A stretch of 40,166 nucleotides of DNA from Arthrobacter sp. (GCA_029257465.1 JARIBG010000147.1:1-40166), one strand, 5' to 3'. Counted from the stretch's first letter, positions 7,450-16,702 are shown. The notes: generated from the sequence alone by a model not told the origin. A program made the numbers and translations.

Positions 7450-8166
7450 TCAGCGCCCCTGACCGTGGAGCGCTGATCCGTCCGGGGCCCACGTCGCCTC
7501 GAACGGGAGCGGCACCTCGTTCGCGTACAGCGACGGCGATGCTCTCGAGGTGTGCCGGCGCATGTGGTGACGTCGGCAGAGTGTCTCGTACCCGACGACG
7601 GGCCCGTCCGGTGTATCGCTCGATGGGTCCGCGGACGCGTCCACATCGCCCACCACCATCTGATCGCCCTCGACGACCATGACGCCGTCGAGCGTGCGCG
7701 CATTGTGTGTGGCACGTCTTCCGCACCAGCACAGCGCCTCGACCTGCAGTACCTGGACCCGGTCCGCGAGCTCGATCAGCCGCTGCGAGCCGGGGAACAG
7801 TCTGGTGCGGAAGTCGGAGGTGATGCCGAAGCAGAAGACGTCGATGCCCATCTCGTCCACGACCCGGGCCAGCTGATCCACCTGGTCGGTGGTGTAGAAC
7901 TGGGCCTCGTCGGCGACGACGTAGTCGACGCGGGCGCCCATGGTCTGACGGACGGCCAGCTCCTCCCAGAAGTCGGTGCCCGGAATCACCTCGACGGCTG
8001 CCACGCGCAGTCCCAGACGACTCGAGATCGTCGACTCGCCACCTCGATCATGGGAACTGAACAGCACACCGCGTCGCCCACGGGCCTTGTGATTGTGATC
8101 CATCTGCAGGGCCAGGGTGGACTTGCCGCTGTCCATGGTGCCGGAGAAGAAGATCAGTTCAGCCAC
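7450..8166 (-). CDS. tdk: Thymidine kinase (type II)
   Basis: 238 residues. It phosphorylates thymidine to dTMP with ATP (salvage), in the cytoplasm. The P-loop GTMDSGKST is at residues 9-17, the catalytic base Glu87 lies in VVADEAQF, the lasso region is FGITSDFRTRLFPGSQRL, and zinc-type cysteines lie in CWCGRRATHNART and near ETLCRRHH. Start GTG 8166 overlaps the end of the upstream phosphatase gene by 8 bases, so translation is probably coupled. The C-terminal 25 or so residues (RASPSLYANEVPLPFEATWAP) extend beyond the usual core. Last gene of the minus-strand run from 12862. Confidence 0.94.
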   Translation of the reverse strand: MAELIFFSGTMDSGKSTLALQMDHNHKARGRRGVLFSSHDRGGESTISSRLGLRVAAVEVIPGTDFWEELAVRQTMGARVDYVVADEAQFYTTDQVDQLARVVDEMGIDVFCFGITSDFRTRLFPGSQRLIELADRVQVLQVEALCWCGRRATHNARTLDGVMVVEGDQMVVGDVDASADPSSDTPDGPVVGYETLCRRHHMRRHTSRASPSLYANEVPLPFEATWAPDGSALHGQGR

Positions 8167-9370
8167 GACCGGCTGCCCTCCGACCCGTCCGGCTCCCCCG
8201 GGACGACGGGATGTTCCCGGTCGGGATGCTCAGGAGCGGGATCTCCCGCTCCACGCGCGTCAGGGAGCCGTGCTGACCGATCATCCCGAACGCCGCCGGT
8301 TCGGTCCGCCGCCCGTCGAAGAGGGCGATCGGCTCCCTGGCCATGACCAGCAGATCCCCGATGCGCGGCAGCACGGTCTCGCTCACGGTACCGAAGTAGC
8401 CCTCGAGCACCGCTTCGTCCCTGGTCAGGATCCAGGCGCGCGACCCGAAGGCGTCCTGCCACCGCGCCGCGAGGTCATCGCGCCCGGTACGGTCCAGGTC
8501 CGGCTCGAGATAGAGGTGGACCATCCGTGGCTCTCCGCCGGTGTGCGCCACACCCTCGACGAGGCCGGGCTGCTCGGCGTAGTCGAGGCGCTGCGCGGCC
8601 GGGACATCCACCATGCCGTGATCGGCGCTCAGCAGCAGGAGCGTACCGGGCGGCACGCGCCGGGCCAGGAGCTTCAGCGCCGCATCGAGTTCCTCGAGAG
8701 CGCGGATCCACTGCACGGACGCCACACCGTACCGGTGCCCGGCCTTGTCGAGATCGTTGACGTAGAAGTACATGAGGACCCTCGGATCACCGGCGAGGTG
8801 CTCGGCGGCGGCGTCGATCCGGGCCTGGATGGTTCCGGCTCCGACGAATCGGCCGCCGCGCAGAGCCGCCCGCGTCATCGGCGAGTCGGCGAAGCGTGGC
8901 TGGCTCACGGTGACCACCGGCAGGTGCTCGGCCGCGCGCTCGAAGACCGTCGCATGAGGCTGCCAGCTGAGCGGGTCCACGCCGCTGTCCCAGCGTCCGA
9001 GCATGTTGACCACGCGGCCCTGCGCCGGATCGAGGACGTCGTACCCCACGAGTCCGTGCCGGCCCGGCGGCAGGCCGGTACCGAGGCTGGCCAGGGACGC
9101 AGCGGTCGTGGAGGGGAAAGCAGCCGACAGCTTCCGTGCCGCTGCGAGGCCCTCCCGCAGGAAGGGGGTGTGGGCCGCGTACTTCCGCAGGAGCATCAGG
9201 CCGAGGCCGTCGACCATCACGACGACGACCCGCCGTGCGGGCGGCAGGCCCAGCGTGTTGTCGAATCCCTCGACCCCCAGCGCCGCGGCGGAACTGGGCA
9301 TCAGCTCGGCGATCGTGGAGACGCCGTAGGCCGGCGGGGCCGGAAGAGGCTCCCGGTGCAGGACAGGCAT
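8159..9370 (-). CDS. Alkaline phosphatase superfamily / nucleotide pyrophosphatase-type phosphodiesterase
   Basis: 403 residues. The two-metal core is visible: VVVMVDGLGLM (Asp54), the nucleophile in FPSTTAASLASLGTG (Thr88 or Thr89), MYFYVNDLDKAGHRYG (Asp and His), LLSADHGMVD, and the late His in GMIGQHGSLTRVE. This is the type I phosphodiesterase/nucleotide pyrophosphatase fold. The exact substrate cannot be told from sequence. No signal peptide is seen, so a cytoplasmic location is likely. The gene begins 6 bases after the DUF5998 stop and overlaps tdk by 8 bases. The last 15 residues are Arg/Gly-rich. Pairing with tdk suggests, but does not show, a nucleotide-related job. Confidence 0.87.
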   Translation of the reverse strand: MPVLHREPLPAPPAYGVSTIAELMPSSAAALGVEGFDNTLGLPPARRVVVVMVDGLGLMLLRKYAAHTPFLREGLAAARKLSAAFPSTTAASLASLGTGLPPGRHGLVGYDVLDPAQGRVVNMLGRWDSGVDPLSWQPHATVFERAAEHLPVVTVSQPRFADSPMTRAALRGGRFVGAGTIQARIDAAAEHLAGDPRVLMYFYVNDLDKAGHRYGVASVQWIRALEELDAALKLLARRVPPGTLLLLSADHGMVDVPAAQRLDYAEQPGLVEGVAHTGGEPRMVHLYLEPDLDRTGRDDLAARWQDAFGSRAWILTRDEAVLEGYFGTVSETVLPRIGDLLVMAREPIALFDGRRTEPAAFGMIGQHGSLTRVEREIPLLSIPTGNIPSSRGSRTGRRAAGRG

Positions 9371-9376
9371 GGAGGA

Positions 9377-10048
9377 CTACCGCTGGTGGTGGGCCCGGGT
9401 GAACCGTCCACCGAATCCGGGCTGGCGGCGCACCGGAGGATCCACGACGTAGCCGCCGGACGTCGGGCTGGCCGTGTTCACCTTCCGCAGTGCCCGGGCG
9501 AACGCCTTGGCGTTCTGTACCGCCTGTACGCCGTCGGCCTCGGCACTGACCCGCAGGACGATGTCCTCCTGCGCCACAGTGCCCGTGTAGCCGTGATCGG
9601 CCTCGCACTGGGGGTCACCGCAACTGGCCGGCCCGAGGTCCAGGCGCTGCCCGCCGGACCAGGCGATGGCGAGGGTCATCTCCCTGACCTGGTCACTGGG
9701 TTTGTAGTCCTGAGGCTGGGCGTAGAGATAACTGAGCACCACCGAGCGGATCTGGCTCACCGGGACGGACTCGGTCGAGATCTGCGCCATGACCTGCTCG
9801 CCGGCCTCGTCGAGCTCCTGGTCGTCCACGTGCGTGATGACGAGCATGTCCTCGGTGAGCACGAGCACGGTGATGTGCCGGTGCACCTCGGTGCGCTCGA
9901 AGTGGGTCTCGAGATGTGCGACGTGGGACAGTGGCTCGCGGCCGTCGAGGGCGTCATGGACGACGTCGGCCACCAGCCGGGGGTAGAAGCCCGCGCGCTC
10001 GAGGGATGCATCGAGGTCGCGCCGCTGGGCGGAGAGCGATGGGGTCAT
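9377..10048 (-). CDS. DUF5998 family protein
   Basis: 223 residues without membrane segments. Features I recognise from DUF5998 proteins are an N-terminal LSAQRRDLDASLERAGFYPRLVADVV, the strand pair HFERTEVHRHITVLVLTEDMLVITHVDD, SVVLSYLYAQP, a cysteine-containing GPASCGDPQCEADHGYTG, and the end NAKAFARALRKVN. Repeated beta strands suggest a compact cytoplasmic alpha/beta protein. No function is established. It lies 60 bases after the GNAT/CoA-ligase gene and 6 bases before the phosphatase gene, so it is probably co-transcribed with both. Confidence 0.84.
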   Translation of the reverse strand: MTPSLSAQRRDLDASLERAGFYPRLVADVVHDALDGREPLSHVAHLETHFERTEVHRHITVLVLTEDMLVITHVDDQELDEAGEQVMAQISTESVPVSQIRSVVLSYLYAQPQDYKPSDQVREMTLAIAWSGGQRLDLGPASCGDPQCEADHGYTGTVAQEDIVLRVSAEADGVQAVQNAKAFARALRKVNTASPTSGGYVVDPPVRRQPGFGGRFTRAHHQR

Positions 10049-10108
10049 GTGCCCCAGTTTCCCCCACGGGACGCTTCAGTGCCTAACTGTCGTCACCCGG
10101 TGGGTGGA

Positions 10109-12862
10109 TCAGTCGCGCATCGCCCTGCGTGCGCTGTCGGTGCGACGCCGCGGGTTCCCGACGTCGATCGCAGCATTGAGCACACAGAGCCCGGAGGTCG
10201 CGGCGAGCACCGGGGTGAGGTCTATCCTCGCGATCTCGGGATGGTTGTCCTTCAGCAGGGCCACACGCGCGAGAACGTCCTCGAGGGCCGCGATGTCCGC
10301 CGGCGGCAGGCCCTGGTAGCCGAAGAGCTTGCGGGACGCACGCGGTGCGCGGATCAGATCCGCGACGTCGCCGGTGCTCAGGGGCGGGACGGCGTGCGCC
10401 CAGTCGTCGAGCAGATTGACGGCGTCGCCGGCCAGACCGAAGGACACCACCGGGCCCATGAGCGGATCCTCGATGGCCTGGATACTGCACGCCTGACCCG
10501 AGGGTGCCATGGACTGGACCTCCATCCCGAAGCTGCCGAAGGGCGCCAGGACCTTCTCCATCTGGGTGATGTTCTCCCGCAGCGCCGCGGCGTCGTCGAT
10601 GTTCAGCCGGACCCCGCCGAGATCGAGGCGGTGCCGCAGGTGCTCGTCCATGGTCTTCAGGGCGACCGGCCAGCCCAGGCGCGAGGCCTCCTCGACGGCC
10701 TCGTCCGCGGACGAGAAGCGGGCGGACGGCAGGAGCCCGATGCCGTAGGCGTCCAGCAGCGCGGCACACTCCTGAAGGGTGAGCCTGGTCAGTTCGACGT
10801 CGGCCACGCGGGAGCGCACCCGCCCCAGCAGGCGCGAGGCCTCCTCGGCGTCGACGCCGTCCGGGTCGAGGAACTCGCCGTGGTCCCGGGTACGCCACAG
10901 CGAGTAGCGCACCACGGCCCCGAGCGCAGCCAGGGCCGCACCCGGACTGCGGAAGCACGGCAGCCCGCGCTGGAGCGGAAGTGTCTGTTCGAGCGGCGGT
11001 GTCTGTTCGAGCGGCGGTGTCTGTTCGAGCGGCGGTGTCTGTCGGAGCGACGGCGCCGCCGCTACCAGCCCGTCGAGCTGGAGCCCCGGGTCGAGGATGC
11101 CCGTGAAGGAGACGATCACGGGTTTGCCCGCCTCCTCGGAGCACTGTTGCAGGCGGGCCGCGATGGACTCGGCGGTCAGTCCGCGGGCGGGCAGCGTGGT
11201 GACTATCGCGGCGTGGACACGATCATCCGCGAGCGCCCGCATGACTGTCCCGGCGAGAGCGGGCAGGGCCACCGACTGGCCCGTGTCGAGCTGCAGCGAG
11301 CTCTCGAGTACCGCGACGGTCATGCCCTGCGCGACGACGGCGTCGGCGACCACCTTCCCGAGGGCCGAGGAGTTACTGAACACGGCCACACCGGGCCCGC
11401 GTGGCAGCGGCTGACTCGCGACGATCTGGGCGATGTCCATCAGCTGTTCGGTCGTCTCGACGCGCATGACACCCGACTGCCGGAGCATCGCGTCGAGGGC
11501 TCCGGGAGGAGCCTGAGAGGTTCGCACGGCATGCCCCGGCGGCAACTGCAGACCCGTGACGTCCGACTTGGCGACGATGACGGGCTTCGTGCGGGCCAGG
11601 CGCCGGGCGATCCGCGAGAACTTCCTCGGATTGCCGATCGACTCGAAGTACAGGCCCACGGCGCGCGTGGTCGGGTCGTCCTCCCAGAACTGCATGGCGT
11701 CGTTCCCGGAGACGTCGGCGCGATTGCCCGCCGAGATCACGGAGGACACCCCGAGACCGCGCCGGTGCGCGCTGGCATACAGCAGCACGCCGAGACCGGC
11801 GGACTGACTGAACAGCGACAGGGCGCCGCGCTCGGGCAGCTCGGGTGCCATCGAGGCATTGAGCCGGACGGCCGGATCGGTGTTCACGAGTCCCAGCGAC
11901 GCCGGGCCCACCACGCGCATACCGTGCGCCCGGGCCCTGCGCACGAGTGCGCGCTGCCGCACCAGCGACTCCCCGTCGTCGTCGTATCCGGCCGTCGCGA
12001 TGAGCAGCCCCGACACGCCCGCCCGTGCGCACTCGTCGACCACCGCGTCCAGCTGCCCGTGCGGGACGGCGATCACGGCCAGGTCCACCGGCTCCGGCAC
12101 CTCCGTGATGGACGCGTACGAGATCATGCCGTGCAGCTCGAAGGCGTCGGGGTTGACTGCGAACACGCTGCCCGTGAAGCCGCCGTCGACCAGATGTTCC
12201 AGCAGGGCGTGGCCCACGCTCCCGGGCTCGCGGCTCGCCCCGATCACAGCCACCGACGACGGCGTCAGCAGTTCGGCCATGCTGCGCGCCTCTGCGCGGT
12301 GCTCCCGCGCCTCCATGACGGCGCGGGACTTCCGCGTGGGATCGATGTCGAAGCCGAGCATGACGACGCCGTCGTCGAAGTGCCGGTCGACCTCGTAGCC
12401 TGCTTCCGCGAAGACCGTGATCATTTTCCGGTTCTCGGGGAGCACTTCGGCGGAGAAGCGGCGGATCCCGTTCTCGCGGGCCGCGGCGGCGAGGTGCTCG
12501 AGCAGGATGGAGCCGAGCCCTCTACCCTGGTACGAGTCCGAGACGTTGAACGCCACCTCGGCCTCGAGCGGATCGTCCAGCCTGTCGTAGCGACCGATGC
12601 CGATGATCTCCGCACCCCGGGTGATCACGAATGCGACCCGGTCACGGTGATCCACCTCGGTGAAGCGCTTGAGCTCCTTGGCGCTGAGTTTGGCCTTGTA
12701 CGTGAAGAATCTGAGGTAGATGGAGTTCTGCGACTGCCGGACGTGGAACGCCTGCACGGCGTCGGCGTCCGGCGGCAGGATCGGCCGAAGATGGGCTGTC
12801 CCGCCGTCGCGGAGGATGACATCGGCCTCCCAGTACGAGGGGTATTGTCCGTCCGTCACCAT
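10109..12862 (-). CDS. GNAT acetyltransferase fused to NDP-forming acyl-CoA synthetase (Pat-like)
   Basis: 917 residues. An N-terminal GNAT domain (about 15-170; acetyl-CoA motif YQGRGLGSIL near 111-120) is followed by a CoA-binding Rossmann domain from about 200 (SSVAVIGASREPGSVGHALLEHL), ligase-CoA subdomains to about 600, and an ATP-grasp domain (about 670-900, with VALKTMDEHLRHRLDLGGVRL). This GNAT-first order is opposite to E. coli PatZ and like some actinobacterial protein lysine acetyltransferases. They acetylate acetyl-CoA synthetase and other proteins, often with an inactive synthetase half. The family GPNCLG motif reads GPASLG here, so the synthetase part may be regulatory. An 18-base repeat encodes a Pro-rich linker at about residues 604-633. 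ATG 12862 follows TACCCT by 6 bases with no ribosome site. Confidence 0.9.
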   Translation of the reverse strand: MVTDGQYPSYWEADVILRDGGTAHLRPILPPDADAVQAFHVRQSQNSIYLRFFTYKAKLSAKELKRFTEVDHRDRVAFVITRGAEIIGIGRYDRLDDPLEAEVAFNVSDSYQGRGLGSILLEHLAAAARENGIRRFSAEVLPENRKMITVFAEAGYEVDRHFDDGVVMLGFDIDPTRKSRAVMEAREHRAEARSMAELLTPSSVAVIGASREPGSVGHALLEHLVDGGFTGSVFAVNPDAFELHGMISYASITEVPEPVDLAVIAVPHGQLDAVVDECARAGVSGLLIATAGYDDDGESLVRQRALVRRARAHGMRVVGPASLGLVNTDPAVRLNASMAPELPERGALSLFSQSAGLGVLLYASAHRRGLGVSSVISAGNRADVSGNDAMQFWEDDPTTRAVGLYFESIGNPRKFSRIARRLARTKPVIVAKSDVTGLQLPPGHAVRTSQAPPGALDAMLRQSGVMRVETTEQLMDIAQIVASQPLPRGPGVAVFSNSSALGKVVADAVVAQGMTVAVLESSLQLDTGQSVALPALAGTVMRALADDRVHAAIVTTLPARGLTAESIAARLQQCSEEAGKPVIVSFTGILDPGLQLDGLVAAAPSLRQTPPLEQTPPLEQTPPLEQTLPLQRGLPCFRSPGAALAALGAVVRYSLWRTRDHGEFLDPDGVDAEEASRLLGRVRSRVADVELTRLTLQECAALLDAYGIGLLPSARFSSADEAVEEASRLGWPVALKTMDEHLRHRLDLGGVRLNIDDAAALRENITQMEKVLAPFGSFGMEVQSMAPSGQACSIQAIEDPLMGPVVSFGLAGDAVNLLDDWAHAVPPLSTGDVADLIRAPRASRKLFGYQGLPPADIAALEDVLARVALLKDNHPEIARIDLTPVLAATSGLCVLNAAIDVGNPRRRTDSARRAMRD
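10981..11052. repeat. 18-bp in-frame tandem repeat inside the GNAT/CoA-synthetase gene
   Basis: Unit GTGTCTGTTCGAGCGGCG is perfect at 10981-10998, 10999-11016 and 11017-11034. A fourth copy (11035-11052) differs at three bases, and a half-matching degenerate unit precedes at 10963-10980. Read on the minus strand it encodes TPPLEQ repeats in the linker before the ATP-grasp domain. The unit is six codons, so copy-number change keeps the frame. Confidence 0.92.
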
Positions 12863-12868
12863 AGACTC

Positions 12869-12874
12869 AGGGTA
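12869..12874 (-). promoter_or_regulatory. Leaderless -10 element TACCCT
   Basis: TACCCT on the minus strand is followed by 6 bases and then ATG 12862. The same hexamer and spacing precede lipB. There is no Shine-Dalgarno sequence. Confidence 0.55.
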
Positions 12875-12959
12875 GTCGGCCTCCCCCGATCACGCGGTAT
12901 GCCCCGTCAGGGCGTCCGCGTCCAGGGTTGTTCGCAGAGGCAGGCCGGGGACACCTTTC

Positions 12960-12992
12960 TTCGTCCATGCTTTCGTCCATGCTTTCGTCCAT
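12960..12992. repeat. 12-bp tandem repeat upstream of parC
   Basis: TTCGTCCATGCT occurs twice in full and once in part with a period of 12 (12960-12971, 12972-12983, 12984-12992). It ends 26 bases before the parC ATG, between the divergent CoA-synthetase and parC genes. Confidence 0.85.
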
Positions 12993-13018
12993 CGAGTTGT
13001 TGAGGAACCGCCACGCAT

Positions 13019-15580
13019 ATGGCCAGGCGCCAGAAGTCCGCACCCGCGGAGGACTACACCGAGAAGATCATCGACATCGATGTCGAGACCGAGATGGAGG
13101 AATCGTTCCTCGAGTACGCGTACTCGGTGATCTATTCGCGGGCACTGCCCGATGCCCGCGATGGTCTCAAACCCGTCCAGCGCCGCATCCTCTACATGAT
13201 GGCGGACATGGGGCTGCGCCCTGACCGCGGCCATGTGAAGTCGGCGCGCGTGGTCGGCGAGGTCATGGGCAAGCTGCACCCGCACGGCGATACCGCCATC
13301 TACGACGCCATGGTGCGCATGGCCCAGGACTTCTCCCTGCGGCTGCCGCTCATCGACGGTCACGGTAACTTCGGTTCGCTCGACGACGGTCCAGCGGCCG
13401 CACGGTACACCGAGGCCCGCCTCGCGGCGCCCGCGCTGACCATGACCGATCATCTCGACGAGGACGTCGTCGACTTCGTCCCGAACTACGACAACCAGCT
13501 CACCCAGCCCGAAGTGCTCCCGGCCGCGTTCCCGAATCTGCTCGTGAACGGCGCGAGCGGGATCGCCGTCGGCATGGCCACCAACATGGCGCCGCACAAT
13601 CTTGGCGAGGTCATCGCGGCTGCCCGCCACCTGATCGAGCACCCGGATGCCTCGCTCGAGGACCTGATGCGCATCGTCCCGGGCCCCGATCTACCCAGCG
13701 GCGGCAGGATCGTGGGGCTCGGCGGTATCCGCGACGCCTACACGAGCGGCAGGGGCTCGTTCCGCACCCGGGCCACCGTGGCCGTCGAACAGCTCTCCGC
13801 TCGCCGGACGGGGATCGTGGTCACCGAGCTGCCCTACACGGTAGGACCCGAGAAGGTGATCGAGAAGATCAAGGATGCCGTCACCGCCAAGAAGCTGCAG
13901 GGCATCTCCGACATCGTCGATCTCTCGGACCGCACGCACGGCCTGCGCCTGGTGATCGAGCTGAAGAACGGGTTCAACCCCACTGCGGTCCTGGATCAGC
14001 TGTACCGTTTCACGCCCATGGAGGACTCCTTCGGCATCAACAATGTGGCGCTCGTGGACGGTCAACCGCGAACCCTGGGGCTCATCGAGCTGCTGCAGGT
14101 CTATCTGAGTCACCGGATCCTCGTCGTCCGCCGGCGGACCTCGTACCGGCTCAGGCGCAAGCGCGAGAGACTGCATCTCGTCGAGGGCCTGCTCATCGCC
14201 ATCGTCGACATCGACGAGGTGATCCAGATCATCCGCTCCTCCGACGAGTCGGCCGCAGCACGCGAGCGACTCATGGCGATCTACGATCTCTCCGAGGTGC
14301 AGGCGAACTACATCCTGGAACTGCGCCTGCGCCAGCTGACCAGGTACTCGCGCATCGAACTGGAGAAGGAGCAGCAGCAGCTGCACGGCGAGATCGCCGA
14401 GCTGGAGGCCGTCCTTGGCTCGGAGGACAGACTGCGCACCCTCGTCTCCGACGAACTCGCCGAACTGTCCGCGAAGTTCGCCACGCCGCGACGCACGGTC
14501 CTGCTCGAGTCCGAGGCCTCGGCGCCGGTCAGGAACCACCTCCCGGCTCCCGGCCGGTCGGCGAAGATCGTCCTGCCGCTGGAAGTCCCCGACGATCCGT
14601 GCTGGGTCCTCCTCTCGGCCTCCGGGCAGCTGGCCCGCACCTCCGAGCAAGAGCCCCTGGGCGACGGTCAGCGGATCCGGCACGACGCTCTGACCTCCGT
14701 GGTCGCCTCGACCGCCCGCGGTGAAGTGGGCGCGGTGACGAGCGCGGGGCGCATGATCCGCCTGCAGGTGGTCGACATGCCCGCCCTGCCCCCGTTCAAC
14801 GGAACGCCGAATCTCGCGGGAGGAGTGCCCTCGAAGGAGTTCCTCACCCTGGAGCGGGGTGAGCGTCTCGTCGGACTGAGCACGCTGACCACGGTGGTCG
14901 CCGTGGGCACCGTGCAGGGGGTGGTGAAACGGGTCCAGCCCGAGTACCCATTGAACCGGGACGACTGGGAGGTCATCTCGCTCAGGCCCAAGGACGCCGT
15001 CGTGGGCATCGCACCGGCTTCGGACGAGGACCAGTTGGTCTTCATCACCTCCCAGGCGCAGTTGCTCCGCCTTCCCGCCTCCGCCGTGCGGGTGCAGGGC
15101 CGGATGGCCGCCGGGATGACCGGCATCAAGCTGTCGGCCGGTGACACCGTGCTCCACTTCGGCTCGGTCGCAGCAAGGGACGAGCAGGCGGTGGTGGTCA
15201 CCGTGACCGCGCTGGGCACCGACGCACCGGATGCCGCCCATGGATCCGCGAAAGTGACCGAGCTCGGTGAGTACCCGATCAAGGGCCGGGCCACGGCCGG
15301 GGTCCGGGCGCACCGGTTCCTGCGCGGGGAGGAAGCGTTGGCCCTGGCCTGGGCCGGTCACGGCCCGGCGCGGGCAGCAGCCGCCAACGGCGTCGCCCGC
15401 GCCCTGCCCACGGAGCACGGTCGGCGCGATGGTTCCGGGGTGCCCCTCACGCAGCGGATCGACGCCGTCGGGCCTGCCCTGGCCGGACTCATGGAAGCGT
15501 CCGATCCGCACTCCACCGGCTCCCCGACATCATGGGGCGCACCTGCACCGCAGGACGACGGTCAGGGGACCCTGCTGTAA
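13019..15580 (+). CDS. parC: DNA topoisomerase IV subunit A
   Basis: 853 residues. This is the breakage-reunion subunit, acting with ParE to decatenate chromosomes. The active-site Tyr130 lies in [10 protein letters not shown]. The quinolone-resistance region reads [18 protein letters not shown], with Thr92 and Asp96 at the two usual contact positions. The C-terminal pinwheel domain begins near residue 510 and lacks the QRRGGKG GyrA-box, supporting topoisomerase IV over gyrase, as do the ParE partner nearby and the sigA neighbourhood. ATG 13019 is preceded by GAGGAA at about 12 bases and by a 12-base tandem repeat. In the fluoroquinolone region nothing looks like a known resistance change, but Thr instead of Ser at position 92 is noted. 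Confidence 0.92.
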   Translation: MARRQKSAPAEDYTEKIIDIDVETEMEESFLEYAYSVIYSRALPDARDGLKPVQRRILYMMADMGLRPDRGHVKSARVVGEVMGKLHPHGDTAIYDAMVRMAQDFSLRLPLIDGHGNFGSLDDGPAAARYTEARLAAPALTMTDHLDEDVVDFVPNYDNQLTQPEVLPAAFPNLLVNGASGIAVGMATNMAPHNLGEVIAAARHLIEHPDASLEDLMRIVPGPDLPSGGRIVGLGGIRDAYTSGRGSFRTRATVAVEQLSARRTGIVVTELPYTVGPEKVIEKIKDAVTAKKLQGISDIVDLSDRTHGLRLVIELKNGFNPTAVLDQLYRFTPMEDSFGINNVALVDGQPRTLGLIELLQVYLSHRILVVRRRTSYRLRRKRERLHLVEGLLIAIVDIDEVIQIIRSSDESAAARERLMAIYDLSEVQANYILELRLRQLTRYSRIELEKEQQQLHGEIAELEAVLGSEDRLRTLVSDELAELSAKFATPRRTVLLESEASAPVRNHLPAPGRSAKIVLPLEVPDDPCWVLLSASGQLARTSEQEPLGDGQRIRHDALTSVVASTARGEVGAVTSAGRMIRLQVVDMPALPPFNGTPNLAGGVPSKEFLTLERGERLVGLSTLTTVVAVGTVQGVVKRVQPEYPLNRDDWEVISLRPKDAVVGIAPASDEDQLVFITSQAQLLRLPASAVRVQGRMAAGMTGIKLSAGDTVLHFGSVAARDEQAVVVTVTALGTDAPDAAHGSAKVTELGEYPIKGRATAGVRAHRFLRGEEALALAWAGHGPARAAAANGVARALPTEHGRRDGSGVPLTQRIDAVGPALAGLMEASDPHSTGSPTSWGAPAPQDDGQGTLL

Positions 15581-15619
15581 TCCGTGCCCGTGGATGGACC
15601 GTGCCGCGCCGGTGGTCAA

Positions 15620-15671
15620 CGCCGGAGCGTCAGCGGCAGGTCGTCAGCGCCGGGGCGTCAGCGGCAAGTCG
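15620..15671. repeat. Duplicated 3' end of the GNAT gene
   Basis: A 24-base segment at 15648-15671 (the last codons of the minus-strand acetyltransferase) recurs at 15620-15643 with two mismatches, period 28. The downstream copy also restores a stop codon, so the final DLPLTPRR-stop is repeated as a DLPLTLRR-stop in another frame beyond the true stop. Confidence 0.8.
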
Positions 15672-16690
15672 AAGACGACGGAACGCTGCGTGGGGACGTA
15701 GCCCATGCGCTCGTAGAGTCCCAGCGCGCCCGACGGGTTCTCGGTGTCCACGCCCAGCCCGGCATTGGCCATGCCCGCCGCACGATAGCGCTTCATCGCC
15801 TCGGTCAGCAGTGATGCGGCGAGTCCCCTGCCGCGCCAGGATCTCCTGACGCCGAGAAGATCCGTGTAACCCTCGGAATGGCCGAGCAGTCGCTCGGACT
15901 CGGGATCGTAACTGGCCAGCTGGTACGCCACCACCTCGTTGCTGTCCGGATCCAGCAGTGCCAGGCTCCAGTCGCTGCGGAACTCGGGATGGCTGATCGT
16001 GAACTGCCATGATTCCCGGTCGCGGGGCTCGCTACCCCAGTGGTCCCGGAAGGCGTCGTTGTGGGCGAGCCGAACGAGCTCGGCGATATCCCGCCCGGCG
16101 TCGTCGTCGAAACTGACGAGGTCCAGTTCCCCCGGGAAGGGCAGGTCGGTGATCGGCTGATCGAGCGGCCTGGTCATCTCGGTGAAGTAGCGGACGATCT
16201 CACTGCCGGACGCCGTGAGCAGACCCAGATGCGAGCCGTTGCGTTCCTCGACGTAGTTGCGCAGCGTGCCCGTTGCCCTGCCCGTCTCGTGGAGGCGCTC
16301 ACCGGCCCGCCACGCCTGCCAGGCGAAGACCGCGCGACCGACGCCGCGCCGGCGCCACACCGGATCGACACCTCCGGCACCATGGACGAGGCACGATCCC
16401 GGATTCATCGAGAGCCGCCCGAAGGCGCGTGGTACGCCGTCGTCGTCGAAGCCCGCGACGGTGTCGCGCCGGGAATCGTTCTTCGAGGCATGCAATGCCT
16501 GCTCCAGGTCAGCACGCTGTTCCACCCAGTCCGGCTCGTCCACCTCGGCGATCCGCCGGCTCAGCGCGAGCCAGGCATCGATGTCCGCGTGGGCAAGGGG
16601 ACGCCACTGCAGGATCTCGGGTAGAGGTGGGGCAGCGGAGCCTGGCTCCTGCTGCGTCCTGCCGCTCGCGTCGGGGCTGGTCGTACTCAT
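15644..16690 (-). CDS. Double-GNAT-domain N-acetyltransferase, MshD-like
   Basis: 348 residues with two GNAT folds. The first (about 25-180) has the acetyl-CoA loop GVDPVWRRRGVGRAVF. The second (about 195-345) has LLGVRRSWRGRGLAASLLTEAMKRYR and ends GLGVDTENPSGALGLYERMGY, a canonical GNAT finish. The tandem layout and second-domain wording recall mycothiol synthase MshD, which acetylates the cysteinyl-inositol intermediate in mycothiol synthesis. Many uncharacterised double GNATs look alike, so I leave the symbol blank. ATG 16690 lies 6 bases after TAGGGT and lacks a ribosome site. Convergent with parC. Its 3' end is tandemly duplicated. Confidence 0.82.
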   Translation of the reverse strand: MSTTSPDASGRTQQEPGSAAPPLPEILQWRPLAHADIDAWLALSRRIAEVDEPDWVEQRADLEQALHASKNDSRRDTVAGFDDDGVPRAFGRLSMNPGSCLVHGAGGVDPVWRRRGVGRAVFAWQAWRAGERLHETGRATGTLRNYVEERNGSHLGLLTASGSEIVRYFTEMTRPLDQPITDLPFPGELDLVSFDDDAGRDIAELVRLAHNDAFRDHWGSEPRDRESWQFTISHPEFRSDWSLALLDPDSNEVVAYQLASYDPESERLLGHSEGYTDLLGVRRSWRGRGLAASLLTEAMKRYRAAGMANAGLGVDTENPSGALGLYERMGYVPTQRSVVFDLPLTPRR

Positions 16691-16696
16691 GCCCTC

Positions 16697-16702
16697 ACCC
16701 TA
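16697..16702 (-). promoter_or_regulatory. Leaderless -10 element TAGGGT
   Basis: TAGGGT on the minus strand, then 6 bases, then ATG 16690 of the acetyltransferase. Confidence 0.5.

Noticed and set aside
10981-11052. A short CRISPR-like array
   Set aside because: The units abut with no spacers, are 18 bases and in frame inside a conserved gene; it is a coding tandem repeat.
8117-13003. A 1628-codon open frame on the plus strand
   Set aside because: It is antisense to five well-supported genes (tdk to the GNAT/CoA synthetase). Its translation is His/Arg/Gly/Asp-rich with no recognisable fold. Such shadows are normal in GC-rich DNA when the real gene uses G/C in third positions.
13271-13325. 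Quinolone-resistance change in ParC (Thr92)
   Set aside because: Thr at this position is common in ParC of several lineages, and without a wild-type reference it cannot be called a mutation.
13691-15511. A 606-codon minus-strand open frame
   Set aside because: It lies entirely inside parC in another frame and has the same shadow composition, with no family-like motif.
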